Positions 10,148 through 21,224 of a stretch of 60,000 nt of DNA are shown piece by piece. The DNA is from Adiantum capillus-veneris. Lineage: Eukaryota > Streptophyta > Polypodiopsida > Polypodiales > Pteridaceae. The stretch's first letter is position 1. Each line of letters starts with the position of its first letter. Position numbers and translations under genes: made by a program. Location of the stretch: the NCBI GenBank assembly GCA_014529385.2, contig CM043970.1, positions 64,936,496-64,996,495 on the forward strand. Reading direction: 5' to 3'. The notes beneath the pieces are model-generated. The model did not search any database. It was not told the DNA's origin and saw only the letters and a list, made by a program, of their open reading frames with translations.

Positions 10148-10149
10148 AC

Positions 10150-10883
10150 AGTCACTCCATCCTTGTCTCAAGCTCCGTCATTGTAAAACATGTCTAAATA
10201 TGGCTCTAATTAGGATGGTCAAATTCAAAAGCTTAGCTTATAGTTTTCCACTAACATATATATATATAGTTTCTTTGGTCTACCGTTCCGCTCCCTCCTC
10301 CTTCCCGTTCCCGTTCCGGGTAATTATGCTTAAAAATCATTGGCTAACAATAATTGGCAATTATAAAAGCACATCACGAGTCGAATTGTGCAATCGATTG
10401 TAATAGCATATGTGTGATTCTTCACTCATCTAAAACTTATAAATGTCTTAGATTTGCAGAAATGGAATTGCTATAATATGCCTCATCATACAATTAAAGG
10501 TGTAAGATTTTTCCTTAGAAGTAAAACATGTACTCCAACAAGGCACGGTAGGCCGAAAACTTTGACCATACATAAGCATGTTATTACTGGGAAAGATCCT
10601 CTAGTGGCTTTTTATGCATTTCCAAGGAAACCTTGTACTCAAATGAAGGCCTTCTCTCTAAGAAAACATCCACTATTGCGTTTCCAAGGGAACCTTGTAC
10701 TCAAATGAAGGCCTTCTCTCTAAGAAAGCATCCACTATTGCGTTTCGAGATGGGAAAGCTATCAAAGCAAAGAAAGGGATGATGACACAAGAGCACGGGA
10801 AAGAACCACAAGAGGGAGGAGATAGAGGGAGATGGCACAAGCCTTGCGAGGCCTGTCCTCCCATACATATGGAGCCTCCATGT

Positions 10884-10885
<2 letters not shown>
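10150..10885. other. Unassigned region with a 62-bp tandem duplication
   Basis: No gene is recognised. A 62-bp segment with CCTTGTACTCAAATGAAGGC occurs twice in tandem (about 10625-10750) with few differences, so the duplication is recent. Confidence 0.6.

Positions 10886-10938
<53 letters not shown>
10886..10938. repeat. (CT)n microsatellite, ~53 bp
   Basis: An uninterrupted CT dinucleotide run. Open frames through it only encode Leu-Ser or Arg-Glu polymers and are not genes. Confidence 0.98.
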
Positions 10939-10939
<1 letters not shown>

Positions 10940-11342
10940 CAGAGAGTATCCGCCTCTTCCTGCTCTTCCTCCCATCCTCGTAAAGAGCATTCTTTCATGC
11001 TTGCAATGTGATCACCACTTGTTTTAGGCTACATTGGCTCTCTTCTCTTCTCTTTCTCGTTTCTTGCCTCACCCTCTCTTCCTGCTCTTTTATTTGCAGT
11101 CCAACACCCCACCTCCAGCATGTGTGGCCATTTGCAGAGTCCTATGTACATAGCCATTTACCTCAATCTCTAGATGGAGGAGCAGATTCCAGCTTGTAAA
11201 GGCAATTTTTTATCCATAGGTATAGAATTTGGATACATGTATCAATGAGCAAGCCACATCCAGGGCCTCCGCCAAACCGCATGCAAGAAAAATTTACCAA
11301 GTAAGCTGGGGAGCATGTACACCGTACAGTAGAGGGACATAC

Positions 11343-11655
11343 CTTCGCCAGTGCGCTTTCGAGAAGGGTCCCTAAGGTAGAAGGGTCCATGGGGTTTCCT
11401 TAGAGAGGCACTGCTGCTGCATTCTGCCTGTTGCTCGTCATGATCTTCATCATCGCTATCAGGCTCGTCATCGCAGGGCAGGCGAGAGGGCCCATGGAGG
11501 CAAAGCTGCTCACCCTCGCGGGCTAAGAGAAGTAGACGAAGCTGAAGGTTATTGATGAGCACAACGTCTCTAATGAGCACATCCACACTCTGAGAGGAAG
11601 GGGATTCGTAAAGAAACTGCCTGTCTTCGCTCTGCTTCACGTGCACCAGCACCAT
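11343..11655 (-). CDS. CFAP298: CFAP298 (C21orf59/Kurly)-like protein, first coding exon
   Basis: On the minus strand an ATG at 11655 opens about 104 codons that start MVLVHVKQSEDRQFL and continue with a ubiquitin-like pattern, a later acidic stretch (DDEPDSDDEDHDEQQ), and FYLRDPSRKRTGE. This matches the known N-terminus of CFAP298 (MVLLHVK, then QFL) and the K-R-T-G motif that follows. A splice donor (GTATGT) follows at 11342, so the frame ends where an intron should begin. CFAP298 is a cytoplasmic factor for assembling dynein arms of motile cilia; in plants it would act in swimming sperm. The exon has no stop or frameshift. Later exons are not found to the left within the window, which there is all retrotransposon, so intron 1 would be longer than 11 kb or the gene is truncated. 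The assignment is from memory of the family, not a search. Confidence 0.72.
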
Positions 11656-12190
11656 CGCTTCCTATAAGTCGTTACTCGCTTAACAGTTGGCTACTCCTAT
11701 AGCTCACCTATTTCGTCCTACCTTATATTGAGAGGTTCTTTATTGTATTACCCAAAATCTTGAGAGATTCCCCCTAGCTTGTTGACGTCTAGCCAAAATT
11801 GTTAAAGAATTTGACCCCGTGCGCATCAACAATTAACCATCGCTGTAGTACCTAACCACTGGTGCAGTCTTCGCGGTTGCGAAGCGACTCCCTTTGCACA
11901 TTAAAAAAAAAATGTTGCTCCCCAAACCCTCTTGGCTTGCTCCTCGTCTCCTCCACCTGGCCTGTGTGCGGTCGTCCTTCCTCTCGTGCATGCTCAATCG
12001 CCACCTTCCTCTCGACCTCTCGATTGGTCTGCCTCCCTTGTAGGCTCAGCCACCACCAGCTCCTCAGTATCCCCGCAAGATTCTTGGCTTTTTTTTAATT
12101 TAACCCAGTTGGTACCCCCTACCCCAACAAATATAAAAAGTATTCCTAATTCAAAGATTCCCTCAATAACAACAAGATGCACTAGTCTAT
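11656..12190. other. Upstream region of the CFAP298-like exon, no gene seen
   Basis: If the exon is real, its 5' UTR and promoter lie here on the minus strand. I see no clear TATA motif at a convincing distance. A run of 10 A sits near 11902-11911. Confidence 0.4.
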
Positions 12191-12191
12191 A

Positions 12192-12344
12192 GCATTGTCT
12201 CGTGAGAATTTTGAAGCTTTTTGCAAAGCTTTAGTCTTACTCCCCTTTGTGGACTGATCATGTCCTCAGGGTATGGCACTTCCCTATACTCTATGTGCCA
12301 GCTCTTGTTCACTGCATCACTCCCAGGGGGGATTTGTTACCATA
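12192..12344 (+). pseudogene. Copia 3' end fragment (RNase H tail, purine tract, 10 bp of LTR)
   Basis: This 150-bp piece parallels 16384-16533: the end of RNase H (LSRENFEAFCKALVLLPFVD), the spacer with GACTGATCATGTCCTC, a purine tract (GGGGGGAT), and the first ten bases of the LTR (TGTTACCATA, from 12335). At 12344 it changes abruptly into the Penelope-like element. Confidence 0.88.
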
Positions 12345-13200
12345 GAGGGTCCTTTGAAGGAATGAATGTCAAGGATGGAAGCTTCTATGGTAGAAATGAT
12401 CAAGAAAATTTTGATATGGTTTTGGAGTGGCGATCCATACAGCTTGAGGATTTTTTCAAGGTAGAGAAGGGAGTCATGCCAAATGCCAAAGGCATCATCA
12501 ATAAATCGTTTGTATAAGAGGAGAGGGGGATGGGAGGGAAGGTTGATAATGTCTTCCAAGTGACAAAGAAAGAGGCACGCATAGACGACAGCAAAAGTGG
12601 AACCCATGGGAGTGCCTTTGATTTTGTGCCAACAGATCCCCTGGAAGGAGATGTAGTGGTGGTTCAGGACAATAGAGGCCAAAGATAGGATGAGATTTGC
12701 TTTGGGTGAGGAGAAATGGTGTTGGATAGAGTCAGAGAGGTCAAAGCAAACCTTGTTGAATGGGAATGCTAGGGTATAATGGTTCAACATCAAATGTGAA
12801 GAGAAGGACATGGGAAGGAAGGACAAGAGAGGGGATATCTTTAACGAGTGAAGCATGCTATAGGACATATCTTCTATATGAGCAAATGGGGGTGTCCTAC
12901 TAGGGAAGGTTTGTGGATTTTAGGAAGCAAAAAAAAGGGGCAAGGCAAGGCTTGGGTTCAGAAGAAGGAGGCCTTAGGATAAAATCTCGCTCTTTAGAGG
13001 AAAGAAGAGCGCAATTGATAAGAATGGAGGAGACGAAGGAGAGGGGAGCTAATGCCATGGGGGTGTAGGTAGAGGAATCTAGGAGATGCTTAAAGACTCC
13101 TCTATATACCAAGATTTGAATAAGATGACAAGTCCTAAATTTTTGTCTGTTGGTTTGATGATAATGGAAGGATCATTTTTTAAGGAAAGGAGGGCTTTCT
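12345..13200 (-). pseudogene. Penelope-type reverse transcriptase
   Basis: The best preserved frame (12868-12345) includes a palm motif with IKGTPMGSTFAVVYA and the catalytic box RFIDDAFGIW, in which both aspartates of the DD pair are kept. Upstream, in other frames, are LAPFFCFLKSTN, in the place of the Penelope LPK(I/V)HK motif, and SIIIKPTDKNLGLVIL, the motif before RT1. Penelope RTs are related to telomerase RT and prime at nicked or telomeric DNA. Telomerase itself and group II intron maturases are less likely because of the GTPMGS and FKGP motifs. Frameshifts and stops make it inactive. Confidence 0.8.
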
Positions 13201-13393
13201 TTAGGAAGGGGGTGAGAAGTAAGAAGAGAAAGAGGTTTTCCATAAGGTGTTAATTTGTGAAGAGATAGAGACAAAAAAAGATTGAGATTAAGAGAGGGAG
13301 CGGGTGGGTACCAAGAGGTATTGGGGAGGGAGAATGGAGTTGAGGGTGGGGAAACTTCTTTAAAAGGGAGGAGGGGTCCAAAGAAAAGAAAAA

Positions 13394-13413
13394 GGGGGGG
13401 GGGGGGGGGGGGG
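13394..13413 (+). repeat. Poly-G run (20 bp)
   Basis: Twenty uninterrupted G inside the Pro-rich coding part of the Penelope-like element; the minus strand would encode poly-Pro. The length probably reflects slippage. Confidence 0.95.
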
Positions 13414-14814
13414 TGGGTTAGAGAAGAGCAAATGGACCCATGAAATAGGGTGCTCAACACCTAGTTCCTCCTCCATTGTAAGTTTTTTAGGAAGGTTGGA
13501 TGGAGGATGGGGAGAATTAGGGGGAAGAAGTAAAAGGGTGGGAGAAGGGTGGCTGGAATACGTAGGGGTATTAAGGGTGTAATTGGGAGATTTGAGCAAA
13601 TGCGGAAAGGGTGAAGGAAGAAGGCCTAGAGAGGAGGGGGGTTTTTCAAGCAAGGTGGTGAAGGGGGAGGGGGCGAGAGAGGAGAAAGTGTTATTAGGTT
13701 TTCTGAATGGTTGGTGGGGGTATTTCCCAAAGGGGGCTTTATGTTTAGCAAGGGAAGGTGAAGGTTGTGAGGGAGAAAATTTATTAAAAGCAAAAGTTTT
13801 TTTAGAGGAAGGGGGTTTACAAATGTCCACAGGTGTCTTTTGGGAGAGGAGTTTGCTCATTTGAGTGGTGACTTCATATTGAACGAGCTCAATTACGATG
13901 TCTTATTTGGGTAAATCCATTGCATCGGCAAAGATACTCATTCAATATAGGTAGCCAAATGCGCTTGTAGGATGGAGTTTTGAACAACAGAGGCTAGCTC
14001 TAGAAGAGAAGAATTTTTCCACACAACTAGTTGATTGGACCAAGCTTTGGGTTGAACTCTAGGGAAGGATATGGGTGAGAGTTTTTTAACAAGATCCTCC
14101 AAGCGTTCTTCTACTACCTCATGGAAGAAGTCAATTTTTTTTTGGAGATTTTCTACCAAGAGAGTTTGGGCTTGTATGTAAATGTCGGAATAATCAAGCT
14201 AGTATTATATGTTAAGGCTAACCAACTTGGCATGAAGAAGAGCTTGGACACTAGAATCTTCCAAAACAAGGCGTGCGAGAAGGCGTGGTGGTTTCATGTA
14301 AAGGCTATTGGGGGCTTTATTGTTAGCACATAAGTTTTGGAGGTGGAGGAGATGAGATTTGGCTTTAGAAAGCGTGAGATTAGTAGTCTTGAATTCTTTT
14401 AAGGAACATGACACAATTTTTTCAAATTCTGGAGGCTTGGTGATGTAGGAAGTGTGGGAAGGGAGGAAGTGGAGGGGAAAGGATTAAGGAAAGAGGCATT
14501 GGAGCGAAAAGTGGAGGGGGTGGCAACGACGACCGAGGAGGAGAAAGCATCAAAAGAGAAAGGAGCAATGAGGGGGGGATTGGGGAGCACTCCCCTTGAG
14601 AGGTAAGGCCGACAAGTGCACCATAGCTTTTGGCATTTTCAGAGGAAGGAGGGGAGAAATCAAATACCTCCACTGGAAGGTTTGTCGTGAGTCCTTGCAA
14701 CTCTTCCGTGCTAAAGAGGGTTTTCTTAGAGGAGGAAGAGGGAGTCAAAATGTTGGGTTGCACGACAAGTGCAAAGGGGTTAGTGAGGGCAGAAGCCAAA
14801 AAGAACCCCGAAAG

Positions 14815-15860
14815 GGTGGTACCTTTGTCTAGTCGTACTCATTCAGGTTCACGCCATGCATGTTATGCATCAAATTGTTCTGCTTTGGCTGTGTCTAGAT
14901 TACATGATGTTGAGGAGCCTTTGTCTTTTGATGAAGCAAAGAATTCAGAAAATTGGATGGCTGCCATGCAATCAGAATATTATTCCCTTAAAGAAAAGGA
15001 CACATTGACTTTATGTGATTTGCCTCCTGGCAAAAAGACCATTGGTACGAAGTGGGTCTACAAGTTGAAACGCAAGCCAGATGGTGAGACTAATCACTAT
15101 AAGGCTTGACTTGTTGCAAAAGGTTATGCACAGCAAAAAGGCATAGATTACGAAGAGACTTTTGCTCCCATTTGTCGTATGACTATTGTGTGTTTTCTAT
15201 GTGCATTAGCAGCTCATTTTGGTTGGGATGTACATCAGTTAGACATTTTTATAGCTTTCTTGAATGGTACATATTTGAGGAAGTTTATGTAACGCATCCT
15301 CACAGTTTTGTTAAGAAAGGAAAAGAGGATAGAGTGTGCATATGTAAGAAATCTTTGTATGGGTTGAAGCAATTTCCTTGTGCTTAGAAGGTTGACACTC
15401 ATTTGGTCAAACGAGGCTTTCGTAACAGTCCAATAAAAAGCACATTGTATGTAAAGCATGAGGGGGATGTACTTCTCATTGTGGTTCTCTATGTGGATGA
15501 TTTGCTGATCACTGGACCAAATGAGAAACATATTGCTGAATTTAAGGCTGATTTGACTGCTACTTTCAAGATGAAAGATTTGGGGCTATTGCATCATTAC
15601 TTGGGTATACAATTTAAGCAGTGTGATGGTGGTATTGCCTTGTGTCAAATAAGTTACTTAGAGACATTGCTGTGTAAGTTTGGACTTGAGGATTGCAAAC
15701 CTATTGCCACTCCCATGGAAACAAGTTTGAAATTGAGTCTTCATGATGCTAGTGATCTAACCGATGTCACTCTTTACCAAATTGTGGATGCCTCATTTAT
15801 GTATGCAACACAAGGCCGGATATTTAGTCTGCAGTCTCATAGGTCAGTAAATTCATGCAC
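14815..15860 (+). pseudogene. Copia reverse transcriptase
   Basis: The plus frame starts inside the linker before RT (LSSRTHSGS), then [50 protein letters not shown] (15110-15170), FLNG, SLYGLKQ, and the catalytic box LYVDDLLITG (about 15489-15518), which is intact. The segment KMKDLGLLHHYLGIQF follows. Stops and frameshifts occur near 15107, 15290 and 15388. The sequence upstream of RT is absent because it meets the Penelope-like element near 14815. Confidence 0.92.
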
Positions 15861-16446
15861 ATAGCCCAAGGTCTAAGCATTGGCAAGCTGTCAAGAGAAT
15901 TTTTTGCTACTTGAGTGGCACTTTATATCTTGGCTTGTTTTATCCCAAGGGTGGATCATTGCTGCCACACTTACATGCTTTTTTGGACTCAGATTGGGTT
16001 GGTTGTTTTGACATGCGAGTGTCCACAAGTGGTTTTTGTTTCATGCTCGTCAGTTCATGTGTCTCATGGTTGAGCAAGAAGCAACCTACTGTGGACCTTC
16101 TTCTAGTTGTGAGGCTGAGTACAAGGCAGCCTCCACAGCTACGATTGAGTGTGTATGTCTTAGAGGCCTTATCACTGATTTGGGTGTTGGACATGACACT
16201 GCCAACACTATCTACATTGACAACCAGAGCGCATTGGAAATTGCGAGGAACCCATTTTTTCATGCTCGCACAAAGCACATTGAGGTGCATTACCACTATG
16301 TCAAAGAGCGGCTCTTAGCAGGAAAGATCAGCTTGGCTTATTTACCAGCACAGGACAACCTTGCAGATCTTTTCACAAAGGCATTGTCTCGTGAGAAGTT
16401 TGAAGCTTTCTGCAAAACTTTTGTCTTGCTCCCCTTTGTGGACTGA
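15860..16446 (+). pseudogene. Copia RNase H domain, C-terminal part open
   Basis: Motifs are LSGTLYLGL, DSDWVGCFDMRVSTSGFCF (15985-16041), then after a frameshift AEYKAASTA (16114-16140), YIDNQSALEIARNPFFHART (16213-16272) and H-x-x-V-HYHYVKERL. It ends LLPFVD with TGA at 16444. This is the last domain of copia Pol. The last ~110 codons are uninterrupted. Confidence 0.92.
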
Positions 16447-16513
16447 TCATGTCCTCTGAGCATGGCACTTTCCTATACTCTATGTACCAGGTCTTGTTCA
16501 TTGCATCACTCCC

Positions 16514-16523
16514 AAGGGGAAAT
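16514..16523 (+). promoter_or_regulatory. Polypurine tract of the copia element
   Basis: AAGGGGAAAT directly precedes the LTR's TGTTACC at 16524, fixing the 3' LTR start. Confidence 0.85.
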
Positions 16524-16752
16524 TGTTACCATATACATATGATAGTGATGTGTGTGAACACACTTAGGATAGCCGAGGCATTTTTTCCCTCACTAGGAGG
16601 TTTTTTCTCCCGTAAATCGTATATACACCCATCACTCTAGGGCTATCTTATCTTTCAATTTCACACTAAGTAATACACTCTCTGTTGTGTGCCTTGAGCT
16701 TCCTTCATCTTCTCCAAGATGTGTGTGTTTTCCTACAACCCTAATTCCAACA
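16524..16752 (+). mobile_element. 3' LTR of the copia element (229 bp)
   Basis: It begins TGTTACCATATACATATG and ends CCTAATTCCAACA. It contains a TATA-like GTATATACACCC (near 16618) and CACTCTCTGTTGTGTGCC. The minus-strand LTR at 33480-33710 has the same ends and nearly the same length (231 bp). Confidence 0.93.
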
Positions 16753-17725
16753 AGAGCTACACTAATGGAGCAAAAGTCAAAGTGCACACAGTCACACACC
16801 CTTTCACGTTAACACAACATAATTAATTCCCTTACTTCCCTCATCTCACACAAAACCACTTAAGATCTCAATGAAAATCCTCCCTCCAAACTTGATTCAA
16901 GCTCCAAACATCTCGAACTACAAGCCCTTGTCTACGCGGAAACACTACATAGTGAGTCGAGTTGATCAAGGCTTGGAACCACACTTGATGGCTACCAAAA
17001 GACACACAAAATACCATCAAAAACACAAAAACTATAGCCATAAAATGCTTCTCTCAAACCATTATAAAAGCTTCTCTATTGGACTCTTTGGTGTAGCTTC
17101 GACCCTAATGGCACTAATACATGGTCACATTGTCTTGCAAAAAGTTGCACCTTCTTCTCTCAATTCCTCATAAACAACCATGGAAACCTCCCAATTTCCA
17201 TAGACTCTCCCAAGTGAAAAAATTAAATAAGAAACCCTTTTCACTCCTCCACGCACTCAAAAATAAAGTTGGGACTGCATAGGACCACATGTAGAAACCC
17301 TTCTTCTTCTTATACATAGAGAGGTGAAAGTACTCATATTTTATCAGAATAACACTCCCTCAAATTGGACACTCACAAAACCATGAGTGATGTGGCAAAA
17401 CAAGCCTCTTCACACCATTTTGGCCCATTTTTTGACCTTTCTATGGACACTTTTGGCTGGTTTTCACCCTCAACACGCATTTTTTATGGGAAAAATACCG
17501 AACGGGCTCTGAATTTCTCTAAATTCTGTAGGCTTGATCCTTGATACTCAAAATTCATGTCCAGATACCAAAAATATTTTTTTTACCACTCCTACATCGG
17601 TCCGCGCATCAATACATATTTGAGCTCTGCAAATAGACAGTTGTCGCACATTGTCGTGACGCCCTGCATCCACAAGGAGAATCTCAAACTGGACACAAGG
17701 TTTTTACTTTAACAGCACGCGAGGA
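16753..17725. other. Unassigned AT-rich sequence
   Basis: No gene, RNA or repeat family was recognised. Open stretches up to 100 codons (16871-17173) have no recognisable motif. Confidence 0.4.
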
Positions 17726-17731
17726 AGTTTA

Positions 17732-18760
17732 ATGTCAAATGCTATCAACTTGGTCATAGGATATTGGGGAAAAATGTCCTTATTCTTGATTGGTTTGCAT
17801 GGCGATGTTGAGGATGGCAAATATTTGATCAATATGTATGCTAATCATTGGCTAGCATCATGGCTATTGAAGAATATTGTGGTGTTCGACTATACCTTGG
17901 TTGATATTCATGCCAAATATGGTTCACTTTAGTGCTTGCGCGGACATGTAAATTATGGGCATGGCAATGATGTAGTACTCGGGAATGATCGGCAATGGTT
18001 TGCTTGGCGATGCTTCAATAGATATGTATGCCAATAGTAGTGCAATTTCCAAAGAAAATGTTATGCTTGGCAATGCATTAGCTGGTATTTATGTTGAATG
18101 TGGCACTTCAAGGAGCAAAATATGTGCTTGAGGAGATTTTGATTGTGTGGTATGCCCAAGATGGCATGTGGGAGCATAGCTGATCTAGGCAAGGGCCAAG
18201 AAATACATGGTGAGGTTGAAATAAGGGGGCTCACAGGAGGGGACCTTGTTATTGGAAAAACACTGCTTGATGTTTATGCTAACTGTGGATTGCTTGCTAA
18301 AACACAATAAATTTTTGAAAATCTTATAGTTCAAGATACATCCACATGAAACATGCTTATGAAAGCTTATTCCAATTGTGGGCATGGTGAAGAAGTGCTT
18401 AAATCTTTTGAGAAAATGAGATTAATGGGCATCTTTCTTGATGCAATCTCATTTGTTTGCAGCTTAAAATCTTGTAGCATGTTTGGTGCGACACATAAGG
18501 GTAGAGAAATACATGTAGCTATACAACATGAACGATTGCAAGAAAGCACATTTACATTTGGAAGCACCTTGGTGAACATGAAAGCCAAGCTAGATTGGCT
18601 TGTGAAAGCTCAAGAAGTTTTTGACAAGGTTCTAATTCAAAATATTATTGCATGGACAACACTTGGTCCAAAAGCTTTGTCGGGTCTTTAGTGAATGCAA
18701 AGTGAGGGCCTCTCTCCAAATGCTATCACCTGTGCTTGCACCTTGAAGGCAAATGGCCTT
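17732..18760 (+). pseudogene. Pentatricopeptide-repeat (PPR) protein pseudogene
   Basis: The region is a degenerate series of 30-35-residue PPR units. The clearest part (18150-18690) reads GKGQEIHGEVEIRGL, LLDVYANCGLLAKTQ, a unit with AYSNCGHGEEVLKSFEKM, DAISFVCSLKSC, GREIHVAIQHERL and AKAQEVFDKV-like text. The P-L-S-type spacing and the K-G-x-E-I-H motif belong to organelle RNA-processing PPR proteins. Upstream scraps (YLINMYANHWLASW near 17828) are earlier units. Stops near 18308 and 18346 and frame changes destroy it, and no E or DYW end is seen. Intact relatives bind organellar RNA for editing or splicing. Confidence 0.78.
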
Positions 18761-19230
18761 ACGATGGCCACCCAAATGAGCAAGGGGTATGGCTACCCAA
18801 CTACATTGGTCGCTCAAGGGATGGCCACCCATTGCGAAAATAAAAAGTTTTATTTATTTTTAGTGTGAATAGGGGGAAGAATAGGAAAAGCATGGAAAAG
18901 TAGAGTGCAACAACGAGCAGGGAGGAGGAAAAGATGGGCTTGGGTTGGACTGTGGTGGACTTGAGAGAAGTCGGCCCTAAAGCAAAAAAGCTTCATCAAT
19001 CCTTGGCACTCCATTCAATACCACTCACGACCAGTTTGGTTATGATCCGAGGTCAGCATGCAACATCATCAGCCCCTTTTTCCATGCCACATCAGTCACG
19101 TCGTGACTATTGTTGGAGGGAAAAGGGAGGGGGATAGGAGAAGCGGGGATAGAAAGAAAATAGGGTGTGAAAAGGGGAATACGAAGCAGCATGACACGAA
19201 GTTGGAGATAGGAAGCAGTACAAAGGCAGT
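18761..19230. other. Unassigned sequence
   Basis: No gene is recognised. A short GGCCACCCA motif recurs three times near 18766-18835. Confidence 0.4.

Positions 19231-19231
<1 letters not shown>

Positions 19232-19278
<47 letters not shown>
19232..19278. repeat. (CT)n microsatellite, ~47 bp
   Basis: An uninterrupted CT dinucleotide run. Confidence 0.97.
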
Positions 19279-19280
<2 letters not shown>

Positions 19281-19639
19281 AAGCCAAAGGAGCACCATAT
19301 TTTAAGCTTTAATAGCAAGCATAAAAAGGTGAATAATCTTTCAAGGTGTAACTAGGGTTAATTGTTTCTCTTTCGGAGGATTAAGCTTGAGAATCTTTCT
19401 AGTAGTGCATTAATGATCAACATTTATAACTGAATTCCACTTTGGTTAACCATCAGTAGGTTAAGGCTTCAGGGTGTCAATTTTAAGTAATCTAAGTGTC
19501 ATTCGAGATTTTGCTTGGTGTCATGCATCTTGTCTCTCTTGTTTTGCACAGCAAGCATCCCGATGTTGACCTGGCTCACCTCGTGAACCCATTTACCCCG
19601 ACATCTTTGGTGAACCCAAAGCGAAACTAAGCTAGGGTG

Positions 19640-21224
19640 GGAAGATTTTGCACAAAAAGAAAGAGACGACAATGCAACAAATGATGCAGCAATGTGTAGC
19701 TTACATGCAACATCAGCAGACTCCATAACAATAATTTAATCTGCATGAGCGGACTCAAAAAGCTTGACAGGCAGTTACAAAAAAATTGCAACGGTTTGAA
19801 AGTCGAGAGGTTCCAAAATTCTACCAAATCTATGAATAGTATATGGAGGATAATGGGATTGATGATCATGAAGCGGTTGAAGGGTTTCACTTGATTGTCA
19901 TATGTGAGCTTAGGGCTCAAATTGGGGAGATATAGAGTGCATAAGGAGAAAACTAGCATGGTTTTAAAAGGCATTATAGGAGGAGTATTTTCTTCAAGAT
20001 TTTAAGAGAGTAAATAAACAATTTTTTATGAAGTGGATCTAGTAGAAAAACAAGGACTTATTTGCGCAAGAACTACTTTGAGAATTTGAAAAGATATTTG
20101 AGCAGTTATCTATAGGAGAGAAGAGATCATTGAAACCAGAAGGGGTAGAGTTATTTGTCCAAGCTGTTGATCCACGACTTCAAAAGAGCTTGGTGCAACT
20201 ACTTGAAGATTCAATAGGTGAATTGGGCTTGATCTCTGATTGTAAGTTAATTTCTTGAACACTCAACATGATTATGAAGCGGTAGATGAGGGTGGATAAA
20301 TTGATTGTGGTCGATCCCATGGAGAAAATTGATGAAGAAATTAAGGAGAAGTCAACCTCTGGGAAACAAAAATTAAAGGAGGCAATTCTTGGTGAGATGA
20401 TAAAAGGTATACAACAATTAAATTTGAATTTAAAAGCAGTTAAACTTGAAGGATTAAGCACAAGGGTTCCACTTCAGAGCCCAAGCAACGTCCTCCATAA
20501 AGGGATTGGGATGACCACTGCATGTGGTGCGGTAGTAAAGATCATGAATGCAAAGAATGTGAAGATATCGATGAAGCTTACAAGAAAAATGCGAATTTTT
20601 TTGGAAATGATAGGAAGATTCATCTTAGGGCAACAAGTGAAATTTGGAAGGGGTGGTATGAAAAACTTAGTGAAGGAAATACAGCATAATGTCGCTCTTG
20701 TAGAAGCAACTACATATGGGTTGTAGGTATACAATAAGGTAGATGATGAAGGTGCAAGAGCTAAAGGTGATTTGTGGTCTTATGCTTTGAAGACGGATGA
20801 AGCAGACAAGGTGAATCATGGAAAACTATGCCAGGTTGGGAATTGCATTCGAGAAACTATAAGGTAGGCTAATCCGATGGATTCTCTTTTAGTATATGCA
20901 TTTATTGCCAAGTCTCAAGCTAACGAAGCCATAGTAGTAGAGAAGTGTAAAAGAGATGAAGATACTGCAGGAATGTCAAAAAGGGATACCAAAATTAGCA
21001 GTTAAAAAGATGAGGGGTGTGCTCATGAACTTGCTGTAGAAGTGGTTATGGAAGAGGCACCAAAAGATAAGAAGCAAGGTAAGCCCAAGAAACCTTCTTA
21101 TAAAATGAAATCTGACACTGAATTGGCTACAGACTCAAAGAAGGTTTTTGAAGAGCACATTCTTAATAGCAAGGTGGAGCTTACTTTGGGTGACATATTG
21201 GGACTTGCCAAGCATGAAGTTCAT
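19640..21224 (+). pseudogene. Ty3/gypsy Gag remnant (non-chromovirus type)
   Basis: The region follows one decayed Gag: an N-terminal M/Q-rich piece with QQMMQQCVAYMQ (about 19672), FESREVPKFYQIYE (19798), DNGIDDHEAVEGFHLIV (19852), much broken sequence, then a CX2CX4HX4C knuckle CMWCGSKDHECKEC (about 20520-20560), and the C-terminal signature TELATDSKKVFEEHILNSKV with LTLGDILGLAKHEVH (about 21115-21224). That last motif normally stands just before the protease. The sequence instead ends abruptly at about 21220, where it meets a minus-strand histone-H3 fold. Many stops are present. Confidence 0.7.

Larger units (their letters stand above)
12344..14800 (-). mobile_element. Penelope-like retroelement (truncated, degenerate)
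   Basis: The minus strand holds a single long, now broken, reading region. From about 14799 comes a Pro/Ser-rich N-terminal part, then a possible coiled segment (VENLQKKIDFFHEVVEE, about 14155), another Pro-rich stretch, then an RT. RT signs typical of Penelope-like elements are SIIIKPTDKN (about 13180), KGTPMGSTFAVVYACLF (about 12610-12560), RFIDDAFGIW (about 12505-12475) and LDIHSFKGP just before the junction. No GIY-YIG endonuclease is seen; the element is cut at the FKGP motif where it meets copia sequence at 12344. Confidence 0.8.

Noticed and set aside
13360-13864. Pro-rich minus-strand and Gly/Glu-rich plus-strand frames as separate genes
   Set aside because: The minus-strand frame fits inside the Penelope-like polyprotein; the plus-strand frame is its shadow in purine-rich DNA.
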